The notes beneath the pieces are model-generated. The model ran no database searches, was not told the DNA's origin, and saw nothing but the letters and a program-made list of their open reading frames with translations. This document shows positions 1 through 7,220 of a stretch of DNA of 64,000 nucleotides, piece after piece. How positions within the stretch are numbered: position 1 is the first letter of the stretch; the number at the start of each line of letters is the position of its first letter. The position numbers and the translations under genes are program-made. Origin of the DNA: Geobacteraceae bacterium (lineage in GTDB: Bacteria > Desulfobacterota > Desulfuromonadia > Geobacterales > Geobacteraceae); NCBI GenBank assembly GCA_009773645.1, contig WSYB01000001.1:1-64000 (forward strand). The letters run 5' to 3'.

Positions 1-23
1 TACTGCTCGTCTGTGTGAACCAT
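1..23 (-). CDS. istA: Start of putative IS21 transposase IstA (runs off the left edge)
   Basis: ATG at 23 on the minus strand follows GGGGAGGGAAAG and encodes M-V-H-T-D-E-Q before the window edge. Position and spacing from the IS end fit the first gene of an IS21-type element, which would be the DDE transposase. Seven codons are too few for a homology call, so this rests on context. Confidence 0.4.
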
Positions 24-87
24 CTTTCCCTCCCCTGATGTTTTCCAGGGGGGTACTTTTCAATTACCACAGGGGGGTATTTTTACA
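1..87 (-). mobile_element. End of an IS21-family-like insertion sequence (partial)
   Basis: Read on the minus strand the sequence starts TGTAAAAATACCCCCCT at position 87. A second copy of the AAAAGTACCCCCCT block lies at 60-47; the 14-base units at 47-60 and 71-84 differ by one base. Multiple short terminal repeats with a TG end are characteristic of IS21-family ends. A short leader and a GGGGAGGG ribosome-binding site then lead into an ATG at 23 that runs off the window. The family is inferred from end structure; only the first codons of the putative istA are visible. Confidence 0.55.
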
Positions 88-150
88 TTATCGATGACAC
101 CGCAACAACGAGGGTGGCGGTAGAGAGTTGAAAGCCGATCCTGGTTATGC
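88..150 (-). other. Partial attC-like site interrupted by the IS end
   Basis: Directly after the VOC gene stop codon (TAA at 153-151) the minus strand reads GCATAAC, similar to the inverse core (RYYYAAC) that opens integron attC sites, then a segment with CCGC/GCGG complementarity. The site ends where the IS begins at 87, so no 3' core (GTTRRRY) is left. It is called mainly because the two upstream spacers have the same layout. Confidence 0.3.
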
Positions 151-572
151 TTATTCCTCAATTTGCAGTTGCGGGTTCCACGCAACCTCCCACAAATGTC
201 CATCAGGGTCTTGAAAGTACCCAGCGTAGCCACCCCAGAAGGTGTCGTGTGCCTGCTTTACTATCTTCGCCCCTGCGTTTCCGGCTTGCTCCATCACTGC
301 ATCCACTTCTTCTCTCGAGGATACGTTGTTGCCAAGCGTGAATTCTGTCGTGCTTGGAGGGCTTTCTGGGATGCCAGAGTCGTGTGAAATACTCTTTCGT
401 GGCCAGATAGCAAGCTTCACGCCCGCCTGCATGTCAAAGAACGCCACTGCGCCGTGCTCGAATTCCGTGCCCAAAATGCCCTGCGTCGGGAGGCCAAGCC
501 GTCCCGGTAAAACCTGAGCGATCTCTCCAAGTCGTCAACCCCGACTGTGATAACTGTAATCCGTGGTTTCAT
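151..572 (-). pseudogene. VOC (glyoxalase/bleomycin-resistance) family protein, frameshifted
   Basis: The frame from 474 down encodes the C-terminal part of a vicinal-oxygen-chelate protein, ending in a typical FQDPDGHLWEVAWNP segment with the metal-binding Glu. The N-terminal half is in another frame: ATG at 572 gives MKPRITVITVGVDDLERSLR-FYRDGL. The two frames meet near 494, where one G appears to be missing; restoring it gives DGLGLPTQGILGTEFEHG, the usual VOC sequence. The full product would be about 140 aa, the normal single-domain length. Such proteins act in glyoxal detoxification or drug binding and are common integron cassette cargo. A sequencing error is a possible alternative to a real mutation. 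Confidence 0.75.
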
Positions 573-591
573 ATTTGCGCTTCATTTCTAG

Positions 592-661
592 GCGTAACGG
601 GCCAGCCGTTGACCTCTTTCCCAACCGCCGCGTTTCCGCGGTCGGTTGCAGCGGGTTGTGC
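592..661 (-). other. attC-like recombination site between the SDR and VOC genes
   Basis: On the minus strand this 70-base spacer opens with GCACAAC and closes with CCCGTTACGC. Its core is a stem CAACCG-(A)-CCGCG, loop GAAA, CGCGG-CGGTTG, with a single extrahelical base. attC sites show this: inverse core, imperfect palindrome with bulged bases, and a GTT-starting core just before the next cassette. The core GTTACGC deviates from GTTRRRY by one base. Its position just downstream of the SDR gene, on that gene's strand, fits a cassette. Confidence 0.45.
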
Positions 662-681
662 TTTTACAGAATGCGTTCTCT

Positions 682-1371
682 CTAGCTTCCCGTCTTGATT
701 GCAAGCGCCGAGGGTGTTCGGCAGCCGACTATCGCGGGGGCCTCGTGGATGAGTTCGTCGTTCTCAAGGGCCGCAACCATAAAAAGGGCAAAGTCTATGC
801 GGCGCGTGATGTTGCTCGCGAGGACGGGGTCGCCGACATGTCTGCTCCATACGGGAAGTCCTTGGCTCTCTCCTTCTTCGAGGTCGCTGCCGCGGACGAC
901 AGTCCACCGAGTGTTGCTCGAAAAGATCCGTCGGCATGCTTCCACCTGGTCGTCGATGTCCACAGCGTGGAGCATCCGCGCGATCCATCCGATAGCCTTC
1001 ACACCCAAAATGAAGGTCCGCGAGTATACGTCCTGGCCGTCCCGCGTAATGTGCCAGCCACATGAGAATATGAGGCGCGCGCCCGGACGCGCATAGTCGA
1101 GTACCGCCTGCGCCGTTCCCGACGAGTATTGGTGAACCCCCCAAGGAACCAGGACGGTGAGCACACCGTCGCACCCTTCAACTGCCTTCTTGATCACCTC
1201 GCGGTCGTTCGTCGCACCGGGAATGACGGTGATACGCCCCTTGAACCCGTCAAGTTTGCCCACGCTGCGTTCCCGACAAACGCCAACCACCTCGTATCCA
1301 CGATCCAGTGCATGCTGTACCATATACTGCCCGAGTTTCCCGGATGCACCCACAATGCAAATCTTCTTCAT
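682..1371 (-). CDS. NAD(P)-binding Rossmann-fold (NmrA-like/SDR) protein
   Basis: The 229-aa product starts MKKICIVGASGKLGQYMVQH, with the dinucleotide-binding GxxGxxG motif (GASGKLG) of atypical short-chain dehydrogenase/NmrA-like proteins. The middle (residues about 40-100) alternates beta strands and helices as in NAD(P)H-binding domain PF13460. No catalytic YxxxK is obvious, so it may bind dinucleotide without being a classical dehydrogenase. The substrate cannot be told from sequence. A GGAAAAAAC stretch precedes the ATG. It lies between two attC-like spacers, in the same orientation as its neighbours, as expected for an integron cassette gene. Confidence 0.75.
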   Translation of the reverse strand: MKKICIVGASGKLGQYMVQHALDRGYEVVGVCRERSVGKLDGFKGRITVIPGATNDREVIKKAVEGCDGVLTVLVPWGVHQYSSGTAQAVLDYARPGARLIFSCGWHITRDGQDVYSRTFILGVKAIGWIARMLHAVDIDDQVEACRRIFSSNTRWTVVRGSDLEEGESQGLPVWSRHVGDPVLASNITRRIDFALFMVAALENDELIHEAPAIVGCRTPSALAIKTGS

Positions 1372-1394
1372 GTTTTTTCCTTATTCTCAGTAGC

Positions 1395-1459
1395 ACTTAA
1401 CGCTTCCGCTCAACGGCTCAGGGGGTCTGCTGCTTGACAGCAGCACCCCGTTGTTCGGC
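1395..1459 (-). other. attC-like recombination site between the hypothetical and SDR genes
   Basis: The minus strand runs GCCGAAC-AACGG at the 5' side to CCGTTGAGC-GGAAGC-GTTAAGT at the 3' side. AACGG pairs with CCGTT, and the centre forms GGGGTGCTGCTG/CAGCAGACCCCC around TCAAG. GTTAAGT fits the integron core GTTRRRY exactly. Length (65 bases), imperfect palindrome and place between unrelated genes match attC. It is the best of the three candidates. Confidence 0.5.
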
Positions 1460-1469
1460 CTTCTGCACA

Positions 1470-2081
1470 TCAATATCGTAACCGATTTGCCAAAAACATA
1501 TCTACAAGCTTCATCATTGGGTAGCGGAATCCGGTAACGTCTTGAATTTCCATTTGAACCTCAGAAAGCTCATCAAAATTTGCGGCACAAAAGTCACTAA
1601 TCCGCTGAATGAATTGCTGGTTCAGGTAGGAAAACGGAAGGTGGCACTTTTTAAAACCATCAATAAAGAAACGATCACAGGCCGGCAGACATCCAAACGT
1701 TCCGAGAATTACTTTTGTCACAAGTGTATCAGTAGGCTGTTGGGAATTTTCCTTTGTCACAAAAGGTTTATAAGTCGCTTTAATTGCGTTTATGGCATCC
1801 ATTATAAGCGGTCTAAGCTTTGTGTCGTGATATCCAGTGCCATATTCATGTTCCCATAGTGGCTTGAGCCTATCCTCCGCAAGCAGGTCTATTACCCCAC
1901 GATGGACTGTGTACGCGTGTTGCAGAAGAAAACTCGAACCTCGATACATCCCCCAGCTTGCCAAATAGAAACCTAGTTGCAGAGCGGCATGATCCCGCTC
2001 GAAGCCTATGTTTTCGGGGGCAAGTTGCCTGGGAGTCAATGGGGTCAGGGAGTCAATGGGGTCAGGATTGCAACTTTGCAA
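1470..2081 (-). CDS. Conserved hypothetical protein, probably 5'-truncated
   Basis: Up to 203 aa. From about residue 20 the protein looks like a real domain (FERDHAALQLGFYLASWGMY, then RGSSFLLQH and a helical C-terminus), resembling a widespread uncharacterised family whose members have about 40 further N-terminal residues. Here the first 17 residues (SCNPDPIDSLTPLTPRQ) are encoded by a tandem repeat (2036-2075), so the native start seems to have been replaced. No convincing ribosome-binding site precedes the ATG at 2081. Function unknown. It lies upstream of an attC-like site, so it may be a decayed cassette gene. Confidence 0.5.
   Translation of the reverse strand: MQSCNPDPIDSLTPLTPRQLAPENIGFERDHAALQLGFYLASWGMYRGSSFLLQHAYTVHRGVIDLLAEDRLKPLWEHEYGTGYHDTKLRPLIMDAINAIKATYKPFVTKENSQQPTDTLVTKVILGTFGCLPACDRFFIDGFKKCHLPFSYLNQQFIQRISDFCAANFDELSEVQMEIQDVTGFRYPMMKLVDMFLANRLRY
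2036..2075. repeat. Tandem 17-bp repeat, REP-like remnant
   Basis: GGAGTCAATGGGGTCAG occurs twice in direct succession (second copy continuing as GGATTGCAAC). Units of this kind, GGGGTCAGG followed by TTGCAA, are familiar from intergenic DNA near REP-associated (Y1-type) transposases. No transposase is present here. The repeat covers the junction at which the hypothetical gene loses its normal N-terminus. Confidence 0.5.
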
Positions 2082-2209
2082 GTTCCTCCAAAAACCCTTT
2101 GAAATCCACCATCCTCATTGTGAGTTCTGAGTCACTCTTTGCGCGCATTTGCAGGCGCTTTTCTCCCGAACTGAGGGTAAACCGTTCCGTGCGCCTCGGT
2201 GTCGGCATG
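2063..2209 (-). CDS. Small hypothetical ORF (48 aa) downstream of relE
   Basis: ATG at 2209 opens a 48-codon frame (MPTPRRTERFTLSSGEKRLQ, ending LEELAKLQS) that stops in the 17-bp repeat. It starts 24 bases after the toxin stop on the same strand. It is basic at the N-terminus and helical at the C-terminus, and I do not recognise it. The ribosome-binding site (TTAGGG) is weak. It could be a third gene of the toxin-antitoxin operon or the remnant of a longer gene. Confidence 0.25.
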
Positions 2210-2233
2210 GTGCACCCTAAGGTCAGTCAGAGC

Positions 2234-2530
2234 TTACATCCTCTCCTGCCAGTGCTTCGGATCTCTTTTGACATGGAAGAACGCAAGTATAATGATGCGA
2301 GTGCCCTCAACCAGAAAGAACACCGCATATGGAAAGCGGCGAAGGAGCGCCCTGCGCACAGTTTTGTGGACTTTGGCGAATTGCTGAGGCTTACGGGTAA
2401 TCGCATGAACAGTCGCATCGACTGAAATCAGAAACTCCGATCCGAGTCCCTGCACTCGCTCTTCATACCATTCGAACGCTTCCGCCAACTCCGCTTCGGC
2501 TTCGGGCCGTATGATCAATTCGCGTTTCAT
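2234..2530 (-). CDS. Type II toxin, RelE/ParE family
   Basis: A 98-aa protein starting MKRELIIRPEAEAELAEAFE and ending FFHVKRDPKHWQERM. The opening strand plus two helices (AEAELAEAFEWYEERVQGLG) and the RRFPYAVFFLVEG-TRIIILAFFH strand pattern are typical of the RelE/ParE fold. RelE members cleave ribosome-bound mRNA and ParE members poison gyrase; sequence alone does not decide. The ATG overlaps the antitoxin stop (ATGA at 2530-2527), so the ATG at 2530 is preferred to the longer frame. Confidence 0.85.
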   Translation of the reverse strand: MKRELIIRPEAEAELAEAFEWYEERVQGLGSEFLISVDATVHAITRKPQQFAKVHKTVRRALLRRFPYAVFFLVEGTRIIILAFFHVKRDPKHWQERM

Positions 2531-2748
2531 GCCCGCCTTAAGATACGCTCCCGTACTTCTGACCAAGGCGAGCCTGCATGCGGGTCACGGTGGTATGCAT
2601 CCAGCCGGCTGTCCAACTCCTGTTTCTGAGCCGCTGTGAGAGGGACTGCCTCCGGAATTTCCGCGATACTGTCCCAGATGTCCTCAACCAACAGGATGCG
2701 TTCCGGAACGCTAAGGCTAAGAATGTCCACTTTAGCTATTGAACTCAT
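2527..2748 (-). CDS. Antitoxin, addiction-module (Unstab_antitox) family
   Basis: 73 aa, MSSIAKVDILSLSVPERILL. The pattern LSxxERIxLVEDIWDSI followed by LTxAQKxELDxRLDAY is the signature of the short PF09720 antitoxins paired with RelE/ParE toxins. It precedes and overlaps the toxin by 4 bases, so the two are translationally coupled. A GAGGGATT ribosome-binding site precedes the ATG, and a good sigma-70 promoter lies about 70 bases upstream, probably autoregulated as in other modules. Confidence 0.85.
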   Translation of the reverse strand: MSSIAKVDILSLSVPERILLVEDIWDSIAEIPEAVPLTAAQKQELDSRLDAYHRDPHAGSPWSEVRERILRRA

Positions 2749-2815
2749 TAGTAATCCCTCGATTCATTGACTTGATCGGTAAAACGGCTAAAGGAATGAT
2801 GCATATCCTGGTTGG

Positions 2816-2843
2816 ATTATACTGAAAAGCTTCAGAAAATCAA
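2816..2843 (-). promoter_or_regulatory. Sigma-70 promoter of the RelE/ParE module
   Basis: On the minus strand TTGATT (2843-2838), 16 bases, TATAAT (2821-2816). The spacer contains TGAAGCTTTTCA, a near-palindrome that could be the antitoxin operator. The leader to the antitoxin ATG is about 60 bases. Confidence 0.6.
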
Positions 2844-2872
2844 CGTATCAAAGCTGCAAGTGACTTACATAC

Positions 2873-2900
2873 AAAAAAAAGCCCGCTCGAAGCGGGCTTT
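2873..2900 (-). terminator. Rho-independent terminator after glyA
   Basis: On the minus strand AAAGCCCGCT, loop TCG, AGCGGGCTTT is followed by a run of eight T. It lies 28 bases downstream of the glyA stop and closes the fatty-acid operon. The flanking A run would also let it act on the plus strand. Confidence 0.85.
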
Positions 2901-2927
2901 GATTTTTCATGAGTACGGGAAGCTTGT

Positions 2928-4175
2928 CTATTTCAACCGGTGCGCATAGAGCGGAAACCGCTTCATGAGCGCATTCACCCTACCCTTGATCTCCGTCAGC
3001 TTCGCTTCGTTCTCCACGTTGGCCAAGGCCTCCGCGATGAAACCGGCCACTTCCTCCATCTCCGGCTCCATCAGGCCGTGGGTCGTTGCCGCCGGCGTGC
3101 CGATGCGGAACCCCGAAGTGACAAACGGCGACCGGGTTTCAAATGGGACCGTGTTCTTGTTGACCGTGATGCCCGCCTTGTCCAGGGACTCTTCGGCAAC
3201 CTTGCCGGTCAGCTCGGTCGCCGAGAGGTCAACCAGCATCAGGTGGTTGTCGGTCCCACCGGAGACCAGCCTGAAGCCGCGCCGCATAAGGCCGTCCGCC
3301 AAGGCACGGGCGTTCTTCACGATTCTCTCCTGGTAGGCCTTGAATTCAGGGGTGAGGGCCTCCTTGAGGGCCACAGCCTTGGCGGCAATGACATGCATGA
3401 GCGGCCCCCCCTGAATGCCGGGGAAGATATTGGAATTGAGGGTCTTGGCAAATTCCGCGCGACAGAGGATCATGCCGCCGCGGGGGCCGCGCAGTGTCTT
3501 GTGGGTGGTGGTGGTGACAAACTCCGCATAAGGGACAGGACTGGGATGGAGCCCGGCCGCAACCAGTCCGGCTATGTGCGCCATGTCAACCATCACCACG
3601 GCCCCCACCTTGTCGGCAACCCTTCTGAATGCTGCAAAATCAATAGTGCGCGGGTAGGCGCTGGCCCCGACCACGATCATCTTCGGCCTGTGCTCGACAG
3701 CCAGCCGTTCCACCTCATCATAGTCAATGGTCTGGCTCTCCCTGGAGACACCATAGGGGACGACGTTAAAGAACCGTCCGGAGAAGTTCACCGGGCTGCC
3801 GTGGGTAAGGTGCCCGCCGTGGGAGAGGTTCATCCCCATTATGGTGTCGCCGGGCTTCAGCGCCGAGAAATATACCGCCATGTTGGCCTGGGAACCGGAG
3901 TGGGGCTGGACGTTGACGTGATCCGCGCCGAACAGCTCCCTGGCCCGCTCTATGGCCAGGTTCTCCACGATATCCACCTCATGGCATCCGCCGTAATAGC
4001 GCTTGCCCGGATACCCTTCCGCATACTTGTTGGTAAGGACCGAACCCTGGGCCTCCAGCACCGCCTCGGAGACAAAGTTCTCGGAGGCGATCAGCTCCAG
4101 GTTGTATTCCTGCCGCTCGGTCTCCAGCCTTATGGCGCGGGCTACTTCCGGGTCGAATGTTTCAAGAATGGACAT
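2928..4175 (-). CDS. glyA: Serine hydroxymethyltransferase
   Basis: Cytosolic PLP enzyme that interconverts serine + tetrahydrofolate with glycine + 5,10-methylene-tetrahydrofolate, the main one-carbon source for the purine genes further on. 415 aa is the standard length. The start is conserved ([27 protein letters not shown]), and the PLP-lysine motif [15 protein letters not shown] is intact. ATG at 4175 has a good AAAGGAGAAATCAA site. It is last in the fab-rpiB run, separated from rpiB by a hairpin that may be a terminator, so it may have its own promoter. Confidence 0.97.
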   Translation of the reverse strand: MSILETFDPEVARAIRLETERQEYNLELIASENFVSEAVLEAQGSVLTNKYAEGYPGKRYYGGCHEVDIVENLAIERARELFGADHVNVQPHSGSQANMAVYFSALKPGDTIMGMNLSHGGHLTHGSPVNFSGRFFNVVPYGVSRESQTIDYDEVERLAVEHRPKMIVVGASAYPRTIDFAAFRRVADKVGAVVMVDMAHIAGLVAAGLHPSPVPYAEFVTTTTHKTLRGPRGGMILCRAEFAKTLNSNIFPGIQGGPLMHVIAAKAVALKEALTPEFKAYQERIVKNARALADGLMRRGFRLVSGGTDNHLMLVDLSATELTGKVAEESLDKAGITVNKNTVPFETRSPFVTSGFRIGTPAATTHGLMEPEMEEVAGFIAEALANVENEAKLTEIKGRVNALMKRFPLYAHRLK

Positions 4176-4194
4176 TTGATTTCTCCTTTCCTTT

Positions 4195-4226
4195 ATTCAA
4201 AAACAAACGGGACTTTAGAGTCCCGT
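4195..4226 (-). terminator. Terminator or attenuator between rpiB and glyA
   Basis: Minus strand ACGGGACT, loop CTAA, AGTCCCGT (perfect 8-bp stem), then TTGTTTTTG. It lies in the 81-base rpiB-glyA spacer and would lower read-through into glyA. Confidence 0.6.
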
Positions 4227-4256
4227 AAATTCAGATGAATGACTGGTTGCCAGTCC

Positions 4257-4718
4257 CTAGTCACGGGTCCCGGTTTTGTAGATCTCCTTCTCCAGGGCGG
4301 CTATCTTGTCGAGTCTTCCCTGGTGGCGCCCCCCCTCGTATGTGGCATCCAGCCAGGTGGCGACCATCTCCCGTGCCTGGTGCTCATCGAGCACCCTTCC
4401 GCCAAGGACGAGGATGTTGGCGTTGTTGTGCTCCTTGGCCATCCGTGCCATGAAGGGGTCGGTAACGAGCGCGGCCCGCACGTGGGGAAACTTGTTGGCC
4501 ACAATCGACATGCCGATCCCGGTGCCGCAGAAAAGGATCCCTTTCTCTACCGCCCCCGCCGCAACCTTGCGCGCCACCTTCTCGCCGTAGTCCGGATAAT
4601 CGACCGAATCGCCATTCTCGGTGCCGCAATCCTCAAATGGTATCCCCCGCTCCCGGAGGAGCTCCTTCACGGCCTCTTTCAAGAGGAGACCGCCGTGGTC
4701 ACTTGCCAATGCAATCAT
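4257..4718 (-). CDS. rpiB: Ribose-5-phosphate isomerase B
   Basis: Interconverts ribose-5-phosphate and ribulose-5-phosphate in the pentose phosphate pathway. 153 aa. It starts MIALASDHGGLLLKEAV (phosphate/sugar-binding DHGG), has the active-site cysteine in FCGTGIGMSI and a conserved C-terminal HQGRLDKI helix. It starts 9 bases after the fabF stop in the same direction, so it is co-transcribed with the fatty-acid genes. Normal length, no oddities. Confidence 0.95.
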   Translation of the reverse strand: MIALASDHGGLLLKEAVKELLRERGIPFEDCGTENGDSVDYPDYGEKVARKVAAGAVEKGILFCGTGIGMSIVANKFPHVRAALVTDPFMARMAKEHNNANILVLGGRVLDEHQAREMVATWLDATYEGGRHQGRLDKIAALEKEIYKTGTRD

Positions 4719-4727
4719 CGCGCCCCC

Positions 4728-5960
4728 CTAAATCTTCTTGAACAGGAGCGTCGCGTTGGTGCCGCCGAAGCCGAAGTTATTGCTCAGGGCGTAGCCGATA
4801 GTGGCGTCGCGGGCGGAATTGGGAACGTAGTCCAGGTCACATTCCGGATCCTGCTCCTGGTAGTTGATGGTGGGAGGGATAACCCCCCGGTCCATCGCCA
4901 TGAGGGTGAAGACCGCCTCCAGGCCGCCGGCTGCGCCGAGGGCATGGCCGGTCATGGACTTGGTGGAGGAAACCATCAGCTTTTTCGCATGGTTGCCGAA
5001 AACGCTCTTGATGGCCATGGTCTCGTAGAGATCGTTCATCGGCGTGGAGGTCCCATGGGCATTGATGTAGGCCACCTCTTCGGGGTTGACGCCGGCGTTC
5101 TTGAGGGCCATCCGCATGCAGCGGGCCGCCCCTTCTCCGCCGGGAGCGGGAGCCGTCAGGTGGTAGGCGTCGCCGGTCAGGCCGTAGCCGACCACCTCGG
5201 CATATATTTTTGCCCCACGCTTGCGGGCGGTTTCGTACTCTTCGAGGATGACGATCCCGGCCCCCTCCCCCATGACGAAGCCGTCACGGTTCTTATCGAA
5301 GGGGCGCGAGGCGCCCTGCGGGTCGTCGTTCCGGTCAGAGAGTGCCTTCATCACGGCAAAGCCGCCGATGCCGAGCGGGGTGACCGTCGACTCGGTTCCG
5401 CCGGCAATCATCGCGTCCGCGTCGCCGCGCCGGATGATCTGGTAGGCGTCGCCGATGGAGTGGGTGCCGGTGGCGCATGCCGAAACCGACGAGATATTGG
5501 GCCCCTTGGCGCCATATTTTATGGATATATGGCCCGGCGCCAGATTTATGATGAGCATGGGGATGAAGAACGGGGATATCTTTTTGTATCCACCCTCCAG
5601 CAGAGCGGTATGGTAGCGTTCTATGGTCGGCAATCCGCCGAGTCCGGCCCCGACCAGGACTCCAACCCGTTCGGCATTTGCCTCATCGATCCGAAGGCCC
5701 GAGTCTTCCATGGCGAAATGGGCTGCACCTAATGAGTACTGGATAAAGAGGTCCATTTTCTTGATCTCTTTTTTGTCGATAAAATCCTCGGCAACAAAGT
5801 CCTTGACTTCACCGGCAATCTTGACAGGGAGATCAGATGCATCAAACCGGGTAATCAAGCCAATGCCTGATGTGCCTGCTGAAACAGCGTCCCAGTTTTT
5901 ACGGTTACCGGTACCCAAGGGGGATACCACGCCGACCCCTGTCACGACAACTCTTCTCAT
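4728..5960 (-). CDS. fabF: 3-oxoacyl-[acyl-carrier-protein] synthase II
   Basis: KAS II condenses malonyl-ACP with acyl-ACP during fatty-acid elongation. 410 aa with the Cys-His-His triad: Cys in [13 protein letters not shown], His in [13 protein letters not shown] and His in [11 protein letters not shown]. The N-terminus [16 protein letters not shown] is canonical and the C-terminal [14 protein letters not shown] loop is complete. It follows acpP after a 93-base spacer with a hairpin and T-run. Typical length. Confidence 0.97.
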   Translation of the reverse strand: MRRVVVTGVGVVSPLGTGNRKNWDAVSAGTSGIGLITRFDASDLPVKIAGEVKDFVAEDFIDKKEIKKMDLFIQYSLGAAHFAMEDSGLRIDEANAERVGVLVGAGLGGLPTIERYHTALLEGGYKKISPFFIPMLIINLAPGHISIKYGAKGPNISSVSACATGTHSIGDAYQIIRRGDADAMIAGGTESTVTPLGIGGFAVMKALSDRNDDPQGASRPFDKNRDGFVMGEGAGIVILEEYETARKRGAKIYAEVVGYGLTGDAYHLTAPAPGGEGAARCMRMALKNAGVNPEEVAYINAHGTSTPMNDLYETMAIKSVFGNHAKKLMVSSTKSMTGHALGAAGGLEAVFTLMAMDRGVIPPTINYQEQDPECDLDYVPNSARDATIGYALSNNFGFGGTNATLLFKKI

Positions 5961-6019
5961 AAATTAAATCTCCTCGAAGCTCCAGATCCGCTTAAACAAC
6001 AAACAGTGAAAAGCGCTGT

Positions 6020-6046
6020 AAAAAAGGGGAAGATCTCCTCCCCCCT
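6020..6046 (-). terminator. Possible attenuator between acpP and fabF
   Basis: Minus strand GGGGGGAGGAGATCTTCCCC followed by six T. The stem pairs GGGGA(A/G)GA with TCTTCCCC. It lies just after acpP, whose product is needed in large excess over the enzymes, so partial termination here would set the acpP:fabF ratio (inference). Confidence 0.5.
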
Positions 6047-6053
6047 CAACATT

Positions 6054-6290
6054 TTAGGTGTGTTCGGTGATGTAATCAATGGCATCCTGCACGGACTGGA
6101 TCTTCTCGGCGTTCTCATCGGAGATTTCGATATCGAACTCTTCCTCGAGTGCCATAACCAGTTCCACGGTGTCGAGGGAATCGGCCCCGAGATCGTCCAT
6201 GAAGGATGCGTCATTGGTTACCTGTGCCTCGTCAACGCCAAGCTGTTCGGCCACTATCTCTTTCACTCTTTTTTCTATCGATGATGACAT
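6054..6290 (-). CDS. acpP: Acyl carrier protein
   Basis: 78 aa, acidic. The phosphopantetheine attachment serine lies in the canonical [18 protein letters not shown] helix; the rest ([19 protein letters not shown] at the start, [11 protein letters not shown] at the end) is standard four-helix ACP. It carries growing acyl chains between FabD, FabH, FabG and FabF, all encoded here. The ATG is preceded by a strong CGGAGG site. It is separated from fabG by a 148-base spacer that contains a heptamer array. Confidence 0.97.
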   Translation of the reverse strand: MSSSIEKRVKEIVAEQLGVDEAQVTNDASFMDDLGADSLDTVELVMALEEEFDIEISDENAEKIQSVQDAIDYITEHT

Positions 6291-6355
6291 GGTTTTACCT
6301 CCGTTAGTTTTTTTACCTTTTCAGGTTTCTTGAATTCATTGTTTTTGCTTCATAG

Positions 6356-6438
6356 CACGAAAAACGAAAAATGCAAAAGATATTTTTAAATCTGTTCCAA
6401 GTTCGATGTTCCTCAAACCTCGAACCTCGAACCTTGAA
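6356..6438. repeat. Heptamer repeat array (acpP-fabG spacer)
   Basis: One flank has ACGAAAA, ACGAAAA, ATGCAAA. The other has CCTCAAA, CCTCGAA, CCTCGAA, CCTTGAA (6411-6438), running up to the fabG stop. The middle (GTTCCAAGTTCGATGTTCC) is largely complementary to the right array, so the RNA can fold back. Same period of 7 as the other arrays in this window. Confidence 0.75.
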
Positions 6439-7176
6439 CTACATGTACATGCCGCCGTTTACACCAATCACCTGGCCGGTAATATAGCCGGATTGTTCAG
6501 AAGCGAGAAAGAGTACGGCATTGGCGATATCGTCAGCGGTTCCCAGGCGTTCAAGGGGAATCTGGACCAAGAGTTCCTGCTTGACCTTTTCCGGAAGGGC
6601 TTCTGTCATATCGGTTGCGATAAATCCGGGGGCAACGGCATTCACGGTTACATTACGCCTGGCCAGCTCACGGGCGTTGGATTTGGTCAGTCCCATCAGC
6701 CCCGCTTTGCTGGCGCAGTAGTTGGCCTGCCCTGAATTTCCCATCTGTCCGACAACGGAGGCAATATTGATGATACGGCCGTACCTCTGCTTGCTCATGA
6801 CCTTGGCAGCGGCACGGGAGCAGAGAAACGCCCCTTTGAGATTTACATTCAGAACCGCATCCCATTCCTCGTCCTTCATGCGCAAAAGGAGCGCGTCCCG
6901 GGTAATGCCGGCGTTATTCACCAGAATATCCACGCGGCCGAATGACTCCACCGCACTATCGATCATGCGCTCCACATCAGCGGATACGGTCACATTCCCC
7001 TGGACGGCAACAGCCTCTCCACCCTTTTCCCTGATTTCGGCAACCATTGCCTCGGTTCCTTCCAGGCTGACGTCAACCGCAACAATACGAGCGCCGTTGG
7101 CCGCCAGCGCCAGAGCGATGCTGCGGCCGATACCTCGTGATGCGCCGGTTACAATGGCGACTTTTCCTTTTGGCAT
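6439..7176 (-). CDS. fabG: 3-oxoacyl-[acyl-carrier-protein] reductase
   Basis: NADPH-dependent reduction of beta-ketoacyl-ACP in fatty-acid elongation. 245 aa classical [11 protein letters not shown] cofactor motif, NNAG, catalytic Ser in [11 protein letters not shown], and YCASKAG with the Tyr/Lys pair. The C-terminus VNGGMYM is typical of FabG. ATG at 7176 is chosen because AAAGGAG lies 7 bases upstream; a TTG three bases earlier is too close. Follows fabD by 44 bases. Confidence 0.97.
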   Translation of the reverse strand: MPKGKVAIVTGASRGIGRSIALALAANGARIVAVDVSLEGTEAMVAEIREKGGEAVAVQGNVTVSADVERMIDSAVESFGRVDILVNNAGITRDALLLRMKDEEWDAVLNVNLKGAFLCSRAAAKVMSKQRYGRIINIASVVGQMGNSGQANYCASKAGLMGLTKSNARELARRNVTVNAVAPGFIATDMTEALPEKVKQELLVQIPLERLGTADDIANAVLFLASEQSGYITGQVIGVNGGMYM

Positions 7177-7220
7177 CAATCATCTCCTTTCATGTAATAA
7201 CAAGGGATGGGAGCTACCCC

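Noticed and set aside
4176-4256. Glycine riboswitch near glyA
   Set aside because: Only a simple 8-bp hairpin with a T run is present; no tandem aptamer-like structure fits in 81 bases.
4239-5732. 497-codon open frame on the plus strand over rpiB and fabF
   Set aside because: Antisense shadow of two well-supported genes.
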